Positions 44,614 through 53,387 of a DNA stretch of 64,000 nt are shown here, in pieces. The notes below the pieces were generated by a model. That model was not told where the DNA came from and searched no databases. It was given only the letters and a program-made list of their open reading frames with translations. Within the stretch, counting starts at the first letter, position 1. Every line of letters begins with the position of its first letter. Origin of the DNA: Pseudomonas asgharzadehiana (lineage in GTDB: Bacteria; Pseudomonadota; Gammaproteobacteria; Pseudomonadales; Pseudomonadaceae); the NCBI RefSeq assembly GCF_019139815.1, contig NZ_CP077079.1:1674001-1738000 (forward strand), given 5' to 3'. Position numbers and translations under genes: made by a program.

Positions 44614-45528
44614 ATGCTGAGTATGCAGCTGATGAATGACCTGCGCCGTATCGACCTCAACCTGTTGGTGATCCTCGACGTCTTGCTGAGTGAGCAACAT
44701 GTCACCCGCGCCGCCGAACGCCTGCACCTCAGCCAACCGGCGGTCAGCCATGCGCTGGCGCGCTCGCGTGACCTGTTGGGTGACCCGTTGTTGGTGCGCC
44801 AGGGCGGCGCATTGGTGCCGACCGCGCGTGCGCTGGAGCTGGCTGCCCCACTGGCCGAAGCCCTGGCCCAGGTGCAGGCACTGCTGGCGCCGAATCGCTT
44901 CGACCCAGCCTCGGCCAAACGCCGTTTTCGCGTGGCGATGTCGGACTACAGCGCGGCAATTTTCCTACCCAAGTTGATCCGTGTGCTGCGTCGTGAAGCG
45001 CCGGGCATCGACTTGCAGATCATCCAGGCCAGCCGTGAGGGCATGGTGGACGGCGTGCTCAATGGCGATCTCGACCTGGCCGCCGGGGTATTTCCCGACA
45101 TGCCCTGCGAGCTGCGTACTACGCCATTATTCGAAGAGCACTATACCTGCCTGGTGGACCGCAATAGCCTGCCGGAAAACGCCACGCTCGATTTGCCTAC
45201 CTACCTGGCGCGTCCCCACGTGCTGTTGGAAATGCGCGGCAGCGGTACCCCGGAAATCGAACGGGCGCTGACGGCGATTCGCGAGCGGCGCCATGTGGCA
45301 GTCAGCCTGCCGCACTGGGGCGTGGCGCCGCAGTTGATTGAAGGCACGGACTTGATCCTGACGGTGTCGTCGCGGGGGTTGCTGAATATCGATCAGCAGC
45401 ATTTGCTGGCCGTGCCACCGCCGTTTCATATCCCGGCGTTTGCGTTTGAGCTGGCATGGCACGCGCGGCGCGGCGGGGATTCGGGGTTGCAGTGGTTGAT
45501 TGGGCGGGTGCAGGGCGTATTGACGTAA
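44614..45528 (+). CDS. LysR-family transcriptional regulator
   Basis: The protein has 304 residues; three in-frame ATGs (44614, 44623, 44632) are possible. Helix-turn-helix: QHVTRAAERLHLSQPAVSHA then LARSRDLLGDPLLVRQGGAL. The effector domain opens FRVAMSDYSAAIFLPKLIRV and has DLAAGVFPDMP. It resembles the NodD/SyrM-like branch. It is divergent from the DUF606 transporter with a 68-base gap and is its probable regulator. Confidence 0.85.
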   Translation: MLSMQLMNDLRRIDLNLLVILDVLLSEQHVTRAAERLHLSQPAVSHALARSRDLLGDPLLVRQGGALVPTARALELAAPLAEALAQVQALLAPNRFDPASAKRRFRVAMSDYSAAIFLPKLIRVLRREAPGIDLQIIQASREGMVDGVLNGDLDLAAGVFPDMPCELRTTPLFEEHYTCLVDRNSLPENATLDLPTYLARPHVLLEMRGSGTPEIERALTAIRERRHVAVSLPHWGVAPQLIEGTDLILTVSSRGLLNIDQQHLLAVPPPFHIPAFAFELAWHARRGGDSGLQWLIGRVQGVLT

Positions 45529-45603
45529 CCCGCTCGTGGCATTTGCACTCCTTGGCAGAACAGGCAGAATCCCTCCACGTTCAACCTCTCCAGAGTCGCC
45601 GCC

Positions 45604-46245
45604 ATGACCCCATCCCTGCTGCTCGCGGTCCTTGCTTCAGGCTTTATCTATGGCATCACGCCTGGCCCTGGTGTGCTGGCTGTGTTCGGCATCGGCGCCG
45701 CCCGAGGCCGTCGCGCCGGGGCGGGTTTTCTTTGCGGGCATTTGCTGGGGGATGTGGTGTGGTGCAGCACGGCGCTGATCGCGATTGTCGGCGCGCGGGA
45801 AGTGGGCAGCAGTGCGTTTGATGTGCTGGGCGTGCTCAGTGGGCTGTACCTGTTCTGGCTTGGCTGGCGCGCGATTCGCACCCGCCAGCGTAGCGGTGAT
45901 GCGCCACAGGGCGCGGCGCGGCATCCGTTCTGGCACGGCATCGTGTTCGGCTTGACCAACCCCAAGGCTTACCCGGTGGCGGTTGCAACCTTCACTGCGT
46001 TGCTGTCCAGTCGTGCCGAGATGCTGACCTGGGCGATGCTGCCGGGGTTGATTGTTTTGAGCTTTATCGGCGGCCTATTGGCCTATGCGATCCTGGTCGG
46101 CGTGGTCGGCGCGCAGCGCGTGCGCACGGTGTATCAACGTCATGAAATCCTTATCACCAAGCTCTGCGGCGTGATGTTTATCGGTTTCGCCATCAACGCC
46201 TTGGCGCATGCATTACCCGGCCTGTTCGGCAGTAAACCGGCCTGA
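45604..46245 (+). CDS. LysE/RhtB-family amino-acid exporter
   Basis: The protein has 213 residues with six membrane segments. ASGFIYGITPGPGVLAVFGI carries the conserved GPG motif, and FGLTNPKAYPVAVATFTALL the NPKA motif of LysE exporters. Probably exports an amino acid or homoserine lactone-like metabolite. It is 75 bases downstream of the LysR gene in the same direction. Confidence 0.85.
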   Translation: MTPSLLLAVLASGFIYGITPGPGVLAVFGIGAARGRRAGAGFLCGHLLGDVVWCSTALIAIVGAREVGSSAFDVLGVLSGLYLFWLGWRAIRTRQRSGDAPQGAARHPFWHGIVFGLTNPKAYPVAVATFTALLSSRAEMLTWAMLPGLIVLSFIGGLLAYAILVGVVGAQRVRTVYQRHEILITKLCGVMFIGFAINALAHALPGLFGSKPA

Positions 46246-46364
46246 TGCGGCAACGACCGTTCGTCGTGCGGGCAAGTTTTTTCTAAACCTTTACCGTCCT
46301 GAAAATTCGAATTCAGGGCGGGGCGTGTTCCCCCGCACTTATTTTTGCCCTGGAGGAACCCATC

Positions 46365-46892
46365 ATGAGCCGCATGGCTATCCGGTTACGCACCGCCAGT
46401 TTCGCGATGCTGCTGGGCCTCGGCGCCAGCAATGCTTTCGCCCAGTCGCCTGCTGAATTCATCGAGCAGGCATCGGCCAAAGGCATGGCCGATATCGAAA
46501 CCAGTCGCATGGCCCACGCCAAAACCTCGTCCCAGGAAATCAAGGACTACACCATCGAGGTAATCAACGAGCGCACCCTTGCCAACCAGCACCTGGCCGC
46601 CATTGCCAAGAAGCTCGACCTGCCTGTGGCGCCGCGCGAGAAGATCGTCGACAAAGCCGAGACCCTGATGCCTGAACTCAAGGACGGCGACTCCTTTGAT
46701 GCCGCCTACACCGCGCAACAGGTCAAGGAAAATGAAGACGCTATCGCCCTGTTCAAGCAGGGAGGCGCTGCTTCGGATGTCCCGGAAATCAAAGCCCTGG
46801 TGGACGAAACACTGCCTAAGCTGGAAGAGCGTTTGCACAAAGCCCGTGCTTTGGCATCGACCTACGGCAAAGGTCATCAAGGCGACGGTTGA
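46365..46892 (+). CDS. DUF4142 periplasmic protein
   Basis: The protein has 175 residues. Signal peptide ends GASNAFA. FIEQASAKGMADIETSRMAH and YTIEVINERTLANQHLAAIA are the ferritin-like four-helix DUF4142 hallmarks. Function unknown; relatives are often stress-induced. GGAGG precedes the start. A strong terminator follows at 46913-46943. Confidence 0.83.
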   Translation: MSRMAIRLRTASFAMLLGLGASNAFAQSPAEFIEQASAKGMADIETSRMAHAKTSSQEIKDYTIEVINERTLANQHLAAIAKKLDLPVAPREKIVDKAETLMPELKDGDSFDAAYTAQQVKENEDAIALFKQGGAASDVPEIKALVDETLPKLEERLHKARALASTYGKGHQGDG

Positions 46893-46912
46893 GGCCTTGG
46901 GTTGAAATAAAA

Positions 46913-46943
46913 AACGGCGGTTGGATTTGATTCAACCGCCGTT
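46913..46943. terminator. Bidirectional terminator between DUF4142 gene and ogt
   Basis: AACGGCGGTTG (46913-46923) and CAACCGCCGTT (46933-46943) form an 11-bp perfect stem with A and T tracts on either side, between converging genes. Confidence 0.92.
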
Positions 46944-46956
46944 TTTTTTGCCTGGC

Positions 46957-47457
46957 TCAGAATGCCAGAGCCGCCTGGCCTGTGCCTTCCAGCGCGAGCA
47001 AATATTGCTTGGCTTGCAGCCCTCCGGCGAAGCCGGTGAGGCCGCCCGACGCACCGATCACTCGATGGCAGGGGGCAATGATCGAGATCGGGTTACGCCC
47101 GTTGGCGGCGCCGACCGCACGCACGGCTTTGGGGTTGCCGATCTGTCGGGCGATCTGGCTGTAGCTGCGGGTTTCACCGAAGGGGATGGTGAGAAGTGCC
47201 TGCCAGACTTGCTTCTGAAAGTCGGTGCCGGTGAAGTCCAGTTCCAGCTCGAATGTGCTGCGTGTGCCGGCGAAGTACTCCCGCAACTGGCGCTCGGCTT
47301 CCAGCAGCACCCGGCTGTCGTTTGCCTCGCGCAATTCGCCCAGGCGCACTCGGTTGGCGCGCTCGCACTCCCACAAAATGGCGCTGAGTTTGCCATCACG
47401 CGCCACCAGGGTGAGCTGGCCGACGGGGGAGGGCATGAGCTTGTAGTCGTAGGGCAT
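46957..47457 (-). CDS. ogt: Methylated-DNA-protein-cysteine methyltransferase
   Basis: The protein has 166 residues from the ATG at 47457, with GAGGAG 7 bases upstream. The active-site PCHR lies in ISIIAPCHRVIGASGGLTGF near 135, and the DNA-binding helix is in IPFGETRSYSQIARQIGNPK. It repairs O6-methylguanine by transferring the alkyl group to its own Cys. No AraC-type Ada domain is present. The preceding in-frame TTG is less likely. Confidence 0.92.
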   Translation of the reverse strand: MPYDYKLMPSPVGQLTLVARDGKLSAILWECERANRVRLGELREANDSRVLLEAERQLREYFAGTRSTFELELDFTGTDFQKQVWQALLTIPFGETRSYSQIARQIGNPKAVRAVGAANGRNPISIIAPCHRVIGASGGLTGFAGGLQAKQYLLALEGTGQAALAF

Positions 47458-47558
47458 GGATGGGCTCCTCAAAAGGCCGGTTCAAACGGTTACGTCGTGA
47501 CTGTAGTTCTATCAGCCGGGTGGGAAACTACGTTTCTTGCGATCAAATTCTGCAGGGT

Positions 47559-47891
47559 CTAAAAGCTCCAGTACGCCCAGTTTGAATAATGCGGATACGC
47601 GTACAACCAGACGATGTAATACAGGGCTTTGAGCACTGAGGGTGTCGACATTGCCAGAAACGAGACCCCATTGAGCGCGGTGACGATTGCGGCGAACAGG
47701 GCCACGCGTCGACTGGCATGGCGCCTGGCTAACTGTACGCCGTAAAGCGAGGCCGCCAAAACGCCCAGCGAGAGTACCAGCGCCAAGGGAAACGGCAGTT
47801 TTATAAACGAGACCAGCAGGGGCAGTACCAGCACCCAACCGAATACCTGGCGCACTATGAACTTTGGTGTGGGTTGTCCAGGTTCCAGCAT
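47559..47891 (-). CDS. Small membrane protein, unknown
   Basis: The protein has 110 residues with three hydrophobic segments: VFGWVLVLPLLVSFIKLPFP, ALVLSLGVLAASLYGVQLA and VALFAAIVTALNGVSFLAM, then an aromatic C-terminus (YYIVWLYAYPHYSNWAYWSF). No domain was recognised. A second minus-strand frame overlaps it but lacks membrane-like or protein-like composition. Nearest genes are hicB and ogt. Confidence 0.6.
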   Translation of the reverse strand: MLEPGQPTPKFIVRQVFGWVLVLPLLVSFIKLPFPLALVLSLGVLAASLYGVQLARRHASRRVALFAAIVTALNGVSFLAMSTPSVLKALYYIVWLYAYPHYSNWAYWSF

Positions 47892-47974
47892 GGGGTGTTT
47901 CCGCTTTCAGGCCAACAATCCGGCATTGTCGGGGTACTTGCTGTGGGTGGCTGTCAGGCAATGCTGACGTGATG

Positions 47975-48385
47975 CTACCGATCCTGTTGCAGCACCTTCA
48001 GCGCCGCGGATGCGAGAAAACCTGAACGGCTTTTCTCTTCAGGGTGGTGCAGAACGTATTCATCTATGCGGTTAAGCAGATAACCCGGCAAGGTGATGTT
48101 GAGTTTCTGCGCCTTGCCGAGGTACTTGGTGACGTCGATATCCACGACTGCCCATGTGCAGCCGGCGTACTGCGGGTTGGCGGCATGCACGGTGACTTTG
48201 CGCGCGCTGGGAATCGGTGCACCGTCTTCGGCGAGGATCTCGAAGTGCCCTTCGATCGCTTCCCGGGCCATGGCCATGGCGTCGTCCAGGTCGTCGCCGG
48301 CTGAGTAGCAGCCGGGAATATCCGGGACTTCCACACCCCAGGCATGGTCGTTATCGCCCGTTGAAATTGCGATGGGATACAGCAT
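47975..48385 (-). CDS. hicB: HicB antitoxin with RHH C-terminus
   Basis: The protein has 136 residues. The N-terminal partial RNase-H fold (HicB_lk_antitox) shows WGVEVPDIPGCYSAGDDLDD and MAMAREAIEGHFEILAEDG. The C-terminus LNITLPGYLLNRIDEYVLHH is a ribbon-helix-helix DNA-binding segment, so it can repress its own operon. It neutralises HicA. It lies 22 bases downstream of hicA on the same strand. Confidence 0.9.
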   Translation of the reverse strand: MLYPIAISTGDNDHAWGVEVPDIPGCYSAGDDLDDAMAMAREAIEGHFEILAEDGAPIPSARKVTVHAANPQYAGCTWAVVDIDVTKYLGKAQKLNITLPGYLLNRIDEYVLHHPEEKSRSGFLASAALKVLQQDR

Positions 48386-48407
48386 GTGTGTTGTCCTCCA
48401 GGGACGG

Positions 48408-48590
48408 TTAGCTCATTAGAGCTTGTTTCAAAATGCTCTTGGCGGTCTTGTCCAACAGGTCCTTTTTTGGATGGGGAATCGTCACCAGCCCCGGCTTCAC
48501 AGGGTGTTTGAAATGATGATGACTGCCCCTTGTGCGCACCAGATACCAACCGTCCGCAACGATGTGACCTATCAAATATCGGCTATCCAC
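48408..48590 (-). CDS. hicA: HicA mRNA interferase toxin
   Basis: The protein has 60 residues from a GTG at 48590, with AGGAGGT 4 bases upstream, which decides this unusual start. The dsRBD-like HicA fold is recognised by GWYLVRTRGSHHHFKHP, with the catalytic His in HHHF, and TIPHPKKDLLDKTAKSILKQ. It cleaves mRNA during translation unless bound by HicB. It is first in the hicAB pair. Confidence 0.9.
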   Translation of the reverse strand: MDSRYLIGHIVADGWYLVRTRGSHHHFKHPVKPGLVTIPHPKKDLLDKTAKSILKQALMS

Positions 48591-48758
48591 AGCACCTCCT
48601 TGTGGTGTGTGTTGGTGGTGACTATAACCACTGAAAATAAATTATCAATACGCTACCTACCGACAGTCGATGACCGGTATTTCGGTAGGGGGTCAAGGAA
48701 GTGTATGAGTGCGCGCAGAGGGCGCAGGAGAGAGGTATTGCGGGGTTTTTCGATGGTA

Positions 48759-49652
48759 TTACAGCGTGTGTGGTGCCTCTGTGAGGACTGTCAGAAACGC
48801 GTCGATCAATACATTTTTTGTTTCAGCGCGAGTGAGTACGAGCAACTGTGCACACGCCTCCAATTCCATCATCGGCCTGTACGTCACACCTTTGTTCATC
48901 AGGCTTTGCGCACATTCGGGTACCAGCGCCACGCCTTGCCCGGCTGCCACCAGCGCGATGATCGAGGTGATCTGCCGCCCGGTAGGCCCCCGTCGCAAGG
49001 GCCGGTCGTGGAGGCGGTAAAGCGCTTCGATGGATTGGTTCAGCCCCGAGCCGTAGTCCGCCGGAAACAGAATCAGCGGATACGCGCTCAACTGTGCGAG
49101 GCTGATCTGCGCCAGGTTCGCCAGCGGGCTGTCGGTGGACACCGCCGCGACCAAGCGCTCTTCACCCAGCGACAGCGCCTGCACGTCTGTGCGTTGCGGC
49201 AACAGCCGGCTCAGGCCAATATCCAAGCGCCCATCCGCCACCTGTGCGCCCAGGTTGCCGGAGGCGCACTCCACCAAGGTCAACTGCACGTCGGGAAAGC
49301 GTTGGGCGAAGGCCTGGATCGCCTGGCTGAACAGATCCGATAGGGCGATCGAACTGGCATAGCCCAGCGCCAGTTGCCCGGCGGTGCCCGCGGCCAGTTT
49401 ATCCGCCATGACCTGAGCCAGCGCCACCTGTTCCAGCACACCACGTGCGTAGGGCAGGAACGACCGGCCTTGCGCGGTGAGGGCCACTGTGCGGCTGGTG
49501 CGATCGAAGAGCTTGAAGCCCAACGCGGTTTCCAGCGCCGAAATGTGACGTGTCAGCGGCGGCTGGGCCAGGTGCAGGCGAATGGCCGCGCGGCCGAAGT
49601 GCAATTCTTCGGCGACTGTCAGAAAGTAACGCAGCTTGCGTAGGTCGAGCAT
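48759..49652 (-). CDS. LysR-family transcriptional regulator
   Basis: The protein has 297 residues. MLDLRKLRYFLTVAEELHFG and RAAIRLHLAQPPLTRHISAL form the helix-turn-helix of the CatR/CbbR-like LysR branch. Substrate domain includes GQLALGYASSIALSDLFSQA. It is divergent from an MFS gene (95-base gap) and is its probable regulator. Confidence 0.85.
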   Translation of the reverse strand: MLDLRKLRYFLTVAEELHFGRAAIRLHLAQPPLTRHISALETALGFKLFDRTSRTVALTAQGRSFLPYARGVLEQVALAQVMADKLAAGTAGQLALGYASSIALSDLFSQAIQAFAQRFPDVQLTLVECASGNLGAQVADGRLDIGLSRLLPQRTDVQALSLGEERLVAAVSTDSPLANLAQISLAQLSAYPLILFPADYGSGLNQSIEALYRLHDRPLRRGPTGRQITSIIALVAAGQGVALVPECAQSLMNKGVTYRPMMELEACAQLLVLTRAETKNVLIDAFLTVLTEAPHTL

Positions 49653-49747
49653 CCAGGTCCTTGGGTATCAATCGGTCGTCATTCGGTATTGGTGCAAAAC
49701 CTTTCGGCCATTCTATAAAGGCCTTTCAACATAAAACGAGAGGTTTC

Positions 49748-50911
49748 ATGAAACCGCGCCTGCATTGTGCCCGCCTTGCCCTCTTCCTGTGTGGTTGCGC
49801 GGCGTTTCTCAACCTGTACGCCACCCAGAGCATCTTGCAAATCTTTGCCGCGCAGTTTCAGATCAGCGCGAAGGCTGCCGGGTGGAGTATCACCGTGACC
49901 ACGCTGGCGGTGGCGCTCACTGCGCCGTTTGTCAGCCGCCTGACTGGGCGTTTCGAGCAGCGCGCGGTCATCGCCGCGGCCGCGCTGCTGCTGGCGTTGC
50001 CGACGCTCATGACCGCGTATGCCGACAGTTTTGCCGAAGTGCTGGTGTGGCGCTTCGTAGAAGGCATGTTGATACCGGTGGTGTTTGCCACCAGCGTGGC
50101 TTACATCGGCGACCGTTGGAGCGGCGGTACCGTCACTGAAGTCACCAGCCTGTATGTCGCCGGCACGGTGTTGGGCGGGTTTGCCGGGCGTTTTGTCACC
50201 GGCGTGATGACTGAATATGTCGGTTGGCGCGAAGCCTTTGAATTGCTTGCGGCGTTGAGCCTCATGGTTGGCGGGTTTATTCAGTTCCTGCTGCCGGCCA
50301 ATCGTGCGCGAGCAAAGCGGCTCAGTGGGTCCGTTTCAGGTGTTTTTCGTCAACCGTTGTTGGCCGCCTATGCCGTAGGCTTTTGCGTGTTGTTCTCTCA
50401 GGTCGCGACATTCACCTACGCGGGCTTGTACCTTGGCCTACCGCCGTTCAACCTCGGGCCTGCGGCCTTGGGTACGCTGTACATGGTGTTCCTGCTGGCG
50501 CTGGTTGTGATCCCTATCGCAGGGCGCCTCAGTAAAGCCCGCCCGCATGGCCAATTGCTGACGGGTGCTGCGTTGTTTGGCGTAAGTGGGTCGGCCCTGA
50601 CCCTGGTGCCATCTTTGTGGTGCATCGTGACCGGCCTCGCCCTGAGCTCCACCGGCGTATTCCTCGCCCAGGCCGCTGCCAACGCCTTCACCACCGCGAC
50701 CGCTCGCGATAACAAAGCCGCTGCCGTTGGGGTCTACCTCACGTGTTACTACTTGGGTGGCAGTTGCGGCGCTATCGCTCCGGCGTTGATCTGGGAGCAG
50801 TGGGGCTGGGCGGGGTGTGTGGCGCTGATCATGGGTTTTCAGCTGCTGACTCTGGTCATAGCGCTGACCGGGTGGCGGCCAGCGCAGCCTCTACGGGAGC
50901 GAACATCGTGA
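49748..50911 (+). CDS. MFS transporter (YnfM-like)
   Basis: The protein has 387 residues, 12 membrane segments, starting MKPRLHCARLALFLCGCAAF. ALTAPFVSRLTGRFEQRAVI is the loop 2-3 motif, and RFVEGMLIPVVFATSVAYIG, with GRFVTGVMTEYVGWREAF, is YnfM/arabinose-efflux-like. The true start is the ATG at 49748; upstream in-frame sequence reads through the LysR promoter. Substrate unknown; the divergent LysR gene is its likely regulator. Confidence 0.85.
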   Translation: MKPRLHCARLALFLCGCAAFLNLYATQSILQIFAAQFQISAKAAGWSITVTTLAVALTAPFVSRLTGRFEQRAVIAAAALLLALPTLMTAYADSFAEVLVWRFVEGMLIPVVFATSVAYIGDRWSGGTVTEVTSLYVAGTVLGGFAGRFVTGVMTEYVGWREAFELLAALSLMVGGFIQFLLPANRARAKRLSGSVSGVFRQPLLAAYAVGFCVLFSQVATFTYAGLYLGLPPFNLGPAALGTLYMVFLLALVVIPIAGRLSKARPHGQLLTGAALFGVSGSALTLVPSLWCIVTGLALSSTGVFLAQAAANAFTTATARDNKAAAVGVYLTCYYLGGSCGAIAPALIWEQWGWAGCVALIMGFQLLTLVIALTGWRPAQPLRERTS

Positions 50912-50979
50912 CGTTATCCGGCGCCGCTTGCCCCTGAAGGCGCCTATCAAGGGCAGCGCAGCCAAGAGACACCGCGATC

Positions 50980-51285
50980 TTAAAAGGGTGCCGCTAGCGA
51001 AAAAGGAATGCGCAACGCACCGATCGCCCCTTCACGGGTACCGCACATTTCGTCATGTACGCACTGCTGCACCAGCACACACGGGAATGGCGGCACTTGC
51101 TGCAACAGGTCGCGTAAATGCGTGCTCGACCGGATGCGCAAAGTCTTGCCGCTGTCGTCCAGTAACGTCATCTCGAGGTGCGCAAGTTTTATACGCGCAA
51201 TATAGAAACCGCCTTCCAACGACAGTAACTCCAACTCACGTATTTCGCCTTTTTCGGCCAGTGCGGTCAGCCTGCGCAGATTCAT
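50980..51285 (-). CDS. DUF6482 family protein
   Basis: The protein has 101 residues starting MNLRRLTALAEKGEIRELEL. LELLSLEGGFYIARIKLAHL and LRDLLQQVPPFPCVLVQQCV with two central Cys resemble small Pseudomonas proteins assigned to DUF6482. Function unknown. It lies 21 bases downstream of the DUF3833 gene on the same strand, so they may be co-transcribed. Confidence 0.7.
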   Translation of the reverse strand: MNLRRLTALAEKGEIRELELLSLEGGFYIARIKLAHLEMTLLDDSGKTLRIRSSTHLRDLLQQVPPFPCVLVQQCVHDEMCGTREGAIGALRIPFSLAAPF

Positions 51286-51306
51286 GATTCACCTTCGCTG
51301 TGGGTG

Positions 51307-51831
51307 TTATTGGCGTCGAAAGAACAGCGTGACCTGGCCCCACTCCACGCCGAATTTGGACATGCTCGACCGGTTGATCATCGTGTCTTCATCCATCAAG
51401 TACATCCAGTCGTCAAAGCTCACTTCGTACACCGACCCGTCCACGGGCAGGTTGAGGCGGTAGCGCCAACGCAATGCGTTCCCGGCCACTTCGCCGATGG
51501 CCTCACCGACCACATCCCCGGCCCGTCCGCGCCAGCGCCCCGGGCCATCGGGCGTGAGCGTCCATACGCGTTGCTGGCGCGTGCCATCGCTGTACAGGAA
51601 TTTTTCGTCGAGAATAAGGTTGTTGCCCTCGCGATGACTGGCAATATCCACCTCAAAACGCTTGGCGACTTCGCCCGAGCGTTTCTCGAATATTCCCCAG
51701 GCCTTGACGGGTTTACTGAAGAAGCGCTCCAAGTCCAATTGCGGCTTTTGGTCGGCATAGTGCTCGACACCGACGTTACCGCAGCTGCACAGGCTCAATA
51801 GCAGGAACAGTGAAACCAGCAGGCGTTTCAT
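51307..51831 (-). CDS. DUF3833 family lipoprotein
   Basis: The protein has 174 residues. Lipoprotein signal MKRLLVSLFLLLSLCSCGNV with lipobox Cys17. DLERFFSKPVKAWGIFEKRS and DVVGEAIGEVAGNALRWRYR, then DDWMYLMDEDTMINRSSMSK, match DUF3833, a lipocalin-like family found near fatty-acid-modifying genes. Function unknown. It has its own upstream gap (51832-52137) as promoter region. Confidence 0.83.
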   Translation of the reverse strand: MKRLLVSLFLLLSLCSCGNVGVEHYADQKPQLDLERFFSKPVKAWGIFEKRSGEVAKRFEVDIASHREGNNLILDEKFLYSDGTRQQRVWTLTPDGPGRWRGRAGDVVGEAIGEVAGNALRWRYRLNLPVDGSVYEVSFDDWMYLMDEDTMINRSSMSKFGVEWGQVTLFFRRQ

Positions 51832-52137
51832 TGCCTGGCTCCTTGATCGTGCGAGGCGTCATGCCAGCGCTCAAGGTCTTATAGTTGTACAGAATTTTGT
51901 GTTTGTATAGATTTTTGGTCAAGGAACTACTGAGCCCCTTTATCGGCCACGCAGCCTTCTCGGACTTTCAATGGGTCAGGACGGCTGCGAGAAGCTTGGG
52001 GGGGGGTTGTGTCAGCGGCAATCTGGATTTGATGCTGGTTCGAGCAGCGCGTTAGCTAAGTTTCAATGCGCTATAGCTTATGTAAGGCGACTCTAAAGGA
52101 GGGCAGTAGAGTCGCGATGCAGTGGAAAGTCGATTTA
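51832..52137. other. 306-base gap, no gene seen
   Basis: No plausible reading frame. A short inverted pair CGCAGCC/GGCTGCG (near 51953 and 51978) and a run of G near 52000 are present. The AT-rich part next to 51831 is probably the promoter of the DUF3833 gene. Confidence 0.5.
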
Positions 52138-52998
52138 TTATTTATTGGTTGTTTTCGGTAGGTTTATTTTTTTATGAAGCTTTCTCGCTACGTCTTGCCT
52201 AGTGAGCATGACCAGCATGCAAAATACGGAAAATATCGAGATGGCGACAATGCTCAGTAAGATGCCTCGTTGCCCTTTTAGCCCATCGGCGATATGCGTG
52301 CGGTAGTTGTCGAGCAAGAAGAACGAGCAAATAGTATCTAACTGGTCTGTTGTGAATCCAAGTTCGGAGAAGGCTTCAAGCGACTCAGCCGATTGGCATT
52401 CCGTATTTGATAGCGTTGGCTCGGATTTGAAAAAGTAGAATTTTGCATTCTCTTTTGAAAGATAAAATGACGGGGCTTCGGGGGCGTCTTTCAACGAGAC
52501 CATCAGGTAGGGTGAGTTTGTGACAGGTACGATGAAAGAAATGATAATAAAAAAGAATATAAGCAATCCAATGGTGATGTTTTGGGTGAGCTTGGAAAAT
52601 AGCGTTTCTTTAAATGTTAATGTACTGAAGTTATTCCAATTTATGTAGTTTCTTACTTTTGCCACGTCCCTGTGACAAAAGCCATGCTTTTTGATCCACT
52701 CTTCAGCAAGTTTTGTCTCGGTCAGATTTTGCGCGGGTATATTAAATTCGAAACGGTAGTACTCAACCTCGCGCAAGTTTTTTCGAACGAGTTCATATTC
52801 TTCATCTTCGAATTTAGTAGAACCCCCAAAAAAGCGCCACATGAGGTCGCGCAAAAATATTAGTGAACCTGAGCGCTTGTAGATATAAAAAATCAACGCG
52901 CAGATTGCAATTCCACTCAGCATGCTTGCCAGCGTGGCGTAGTTCTGGAAGGTCCAGTCTACGATGTTGGCGTCGATATTTGCATTGGGTTGTGACAC
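52138..52998 (-). CDS. AT-rich membrane protein, DUF6216-like
   Basis: The protein has 286 residues. Two or three membrane segments: LASMLSGIAICALIFYIYKR, ITIGLLIFFFIIISFIVPVT and LLSIVAISIFSVFCMLVMLT. The cytoplasmic stretch GSLIFLRDLMWRFFGGSTKF and VEYYRFEFNIPAQNLTETKL is reminiscent of DUF6216 proteins. Codon use is clearly AT-richer than all neighbours, a sign of horizontal acquisition. It lies 205 bases from tRNA-Gly. No partner gene is visible. Confidence 0.7.
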   Translation of the reverse strand: MSQPNANIDANIVDWTFQNYATLASMLSGIAICALIFYIYKRSGSLIFLRDLMWRFFGGSTKFEDEEYELVRKNLREVEYYRFEFNIPAQNLTETKLAEEWIKKHGFCHRDVAKVRNYINWNNFSTLTFKETLFSKLTQNITIGLLIFFFIIISFIVPVTNSPYLMVSLKDAPEAPSFYLSKENAKFYFFKSEPTLSNTECQSAESLEAFSELGFTTDQLDTICSFFLLDNYRTHIADGLKGQRGILLSIVAISIFSVFCMLVMLTRQDVARKLHKKINLPKTTNK

Positions 52999-53203
52999 AG
53001 CGTCATCCTTGGCTTGATTTTGATAAAAATTAGGGTTTTGGCAATTCTGTTATGAAGGTGTGCATGTCCAACTTATCCCTAAGTTGTGCGGCTAGCGCTA
53101 CGCAATGAGCGTACACGACCGCAGAGAGCGCAGGTTGCCGGGCAGGTCGCTGATGTGGAAACGTAGGGGGGATGATGCGGAAAAACGAGGGGAACGCAAA
53201 AAG

Positions 53204-53277
53204 TGGAGCGGGTAGAGGGAATCGAACCCTCAACTAAAGCTTGGGAAGCTTTCGTTTTGCCACTAAACTATACCCGC
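53204..53277 (-). tRNA. tRNA-Gly (anticodon CCC)
   Basis: 74 nt on the minus strand. The acceptor GCGGGTA pairs with TACCCGC, then T and encoded CCA. The anticodon stem AAAGC/GCTTT encloses the loop TTCCCAA with anticodon CCC. The T-arm is GAGGG-TTCGATT-CCCTC. Confidence 0.95.
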
Positions 53278-53387
53278 TCAGAGCGGCTGACTTTGTACCA
53301 GATGTTCGCCTGGATTTGAAGTTTTTCTTTGGAAATGTGCAAGTTATGACGAGGGAGCGCGCTCCCTCGCCACCGTCAGGTGCCGCC

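Noticed and set aside
47512..47961. 149-residue minus-strand frame over the small membrane gene
   Set aside because: It is the alternative frame of 47559-47891, which has clear membrane segments.
52999..53203. Possible att site or integrase near tRNA-Gly
   Set aside because: No repeat of the tRNA 3' end and no integrase gene could be found in the window.
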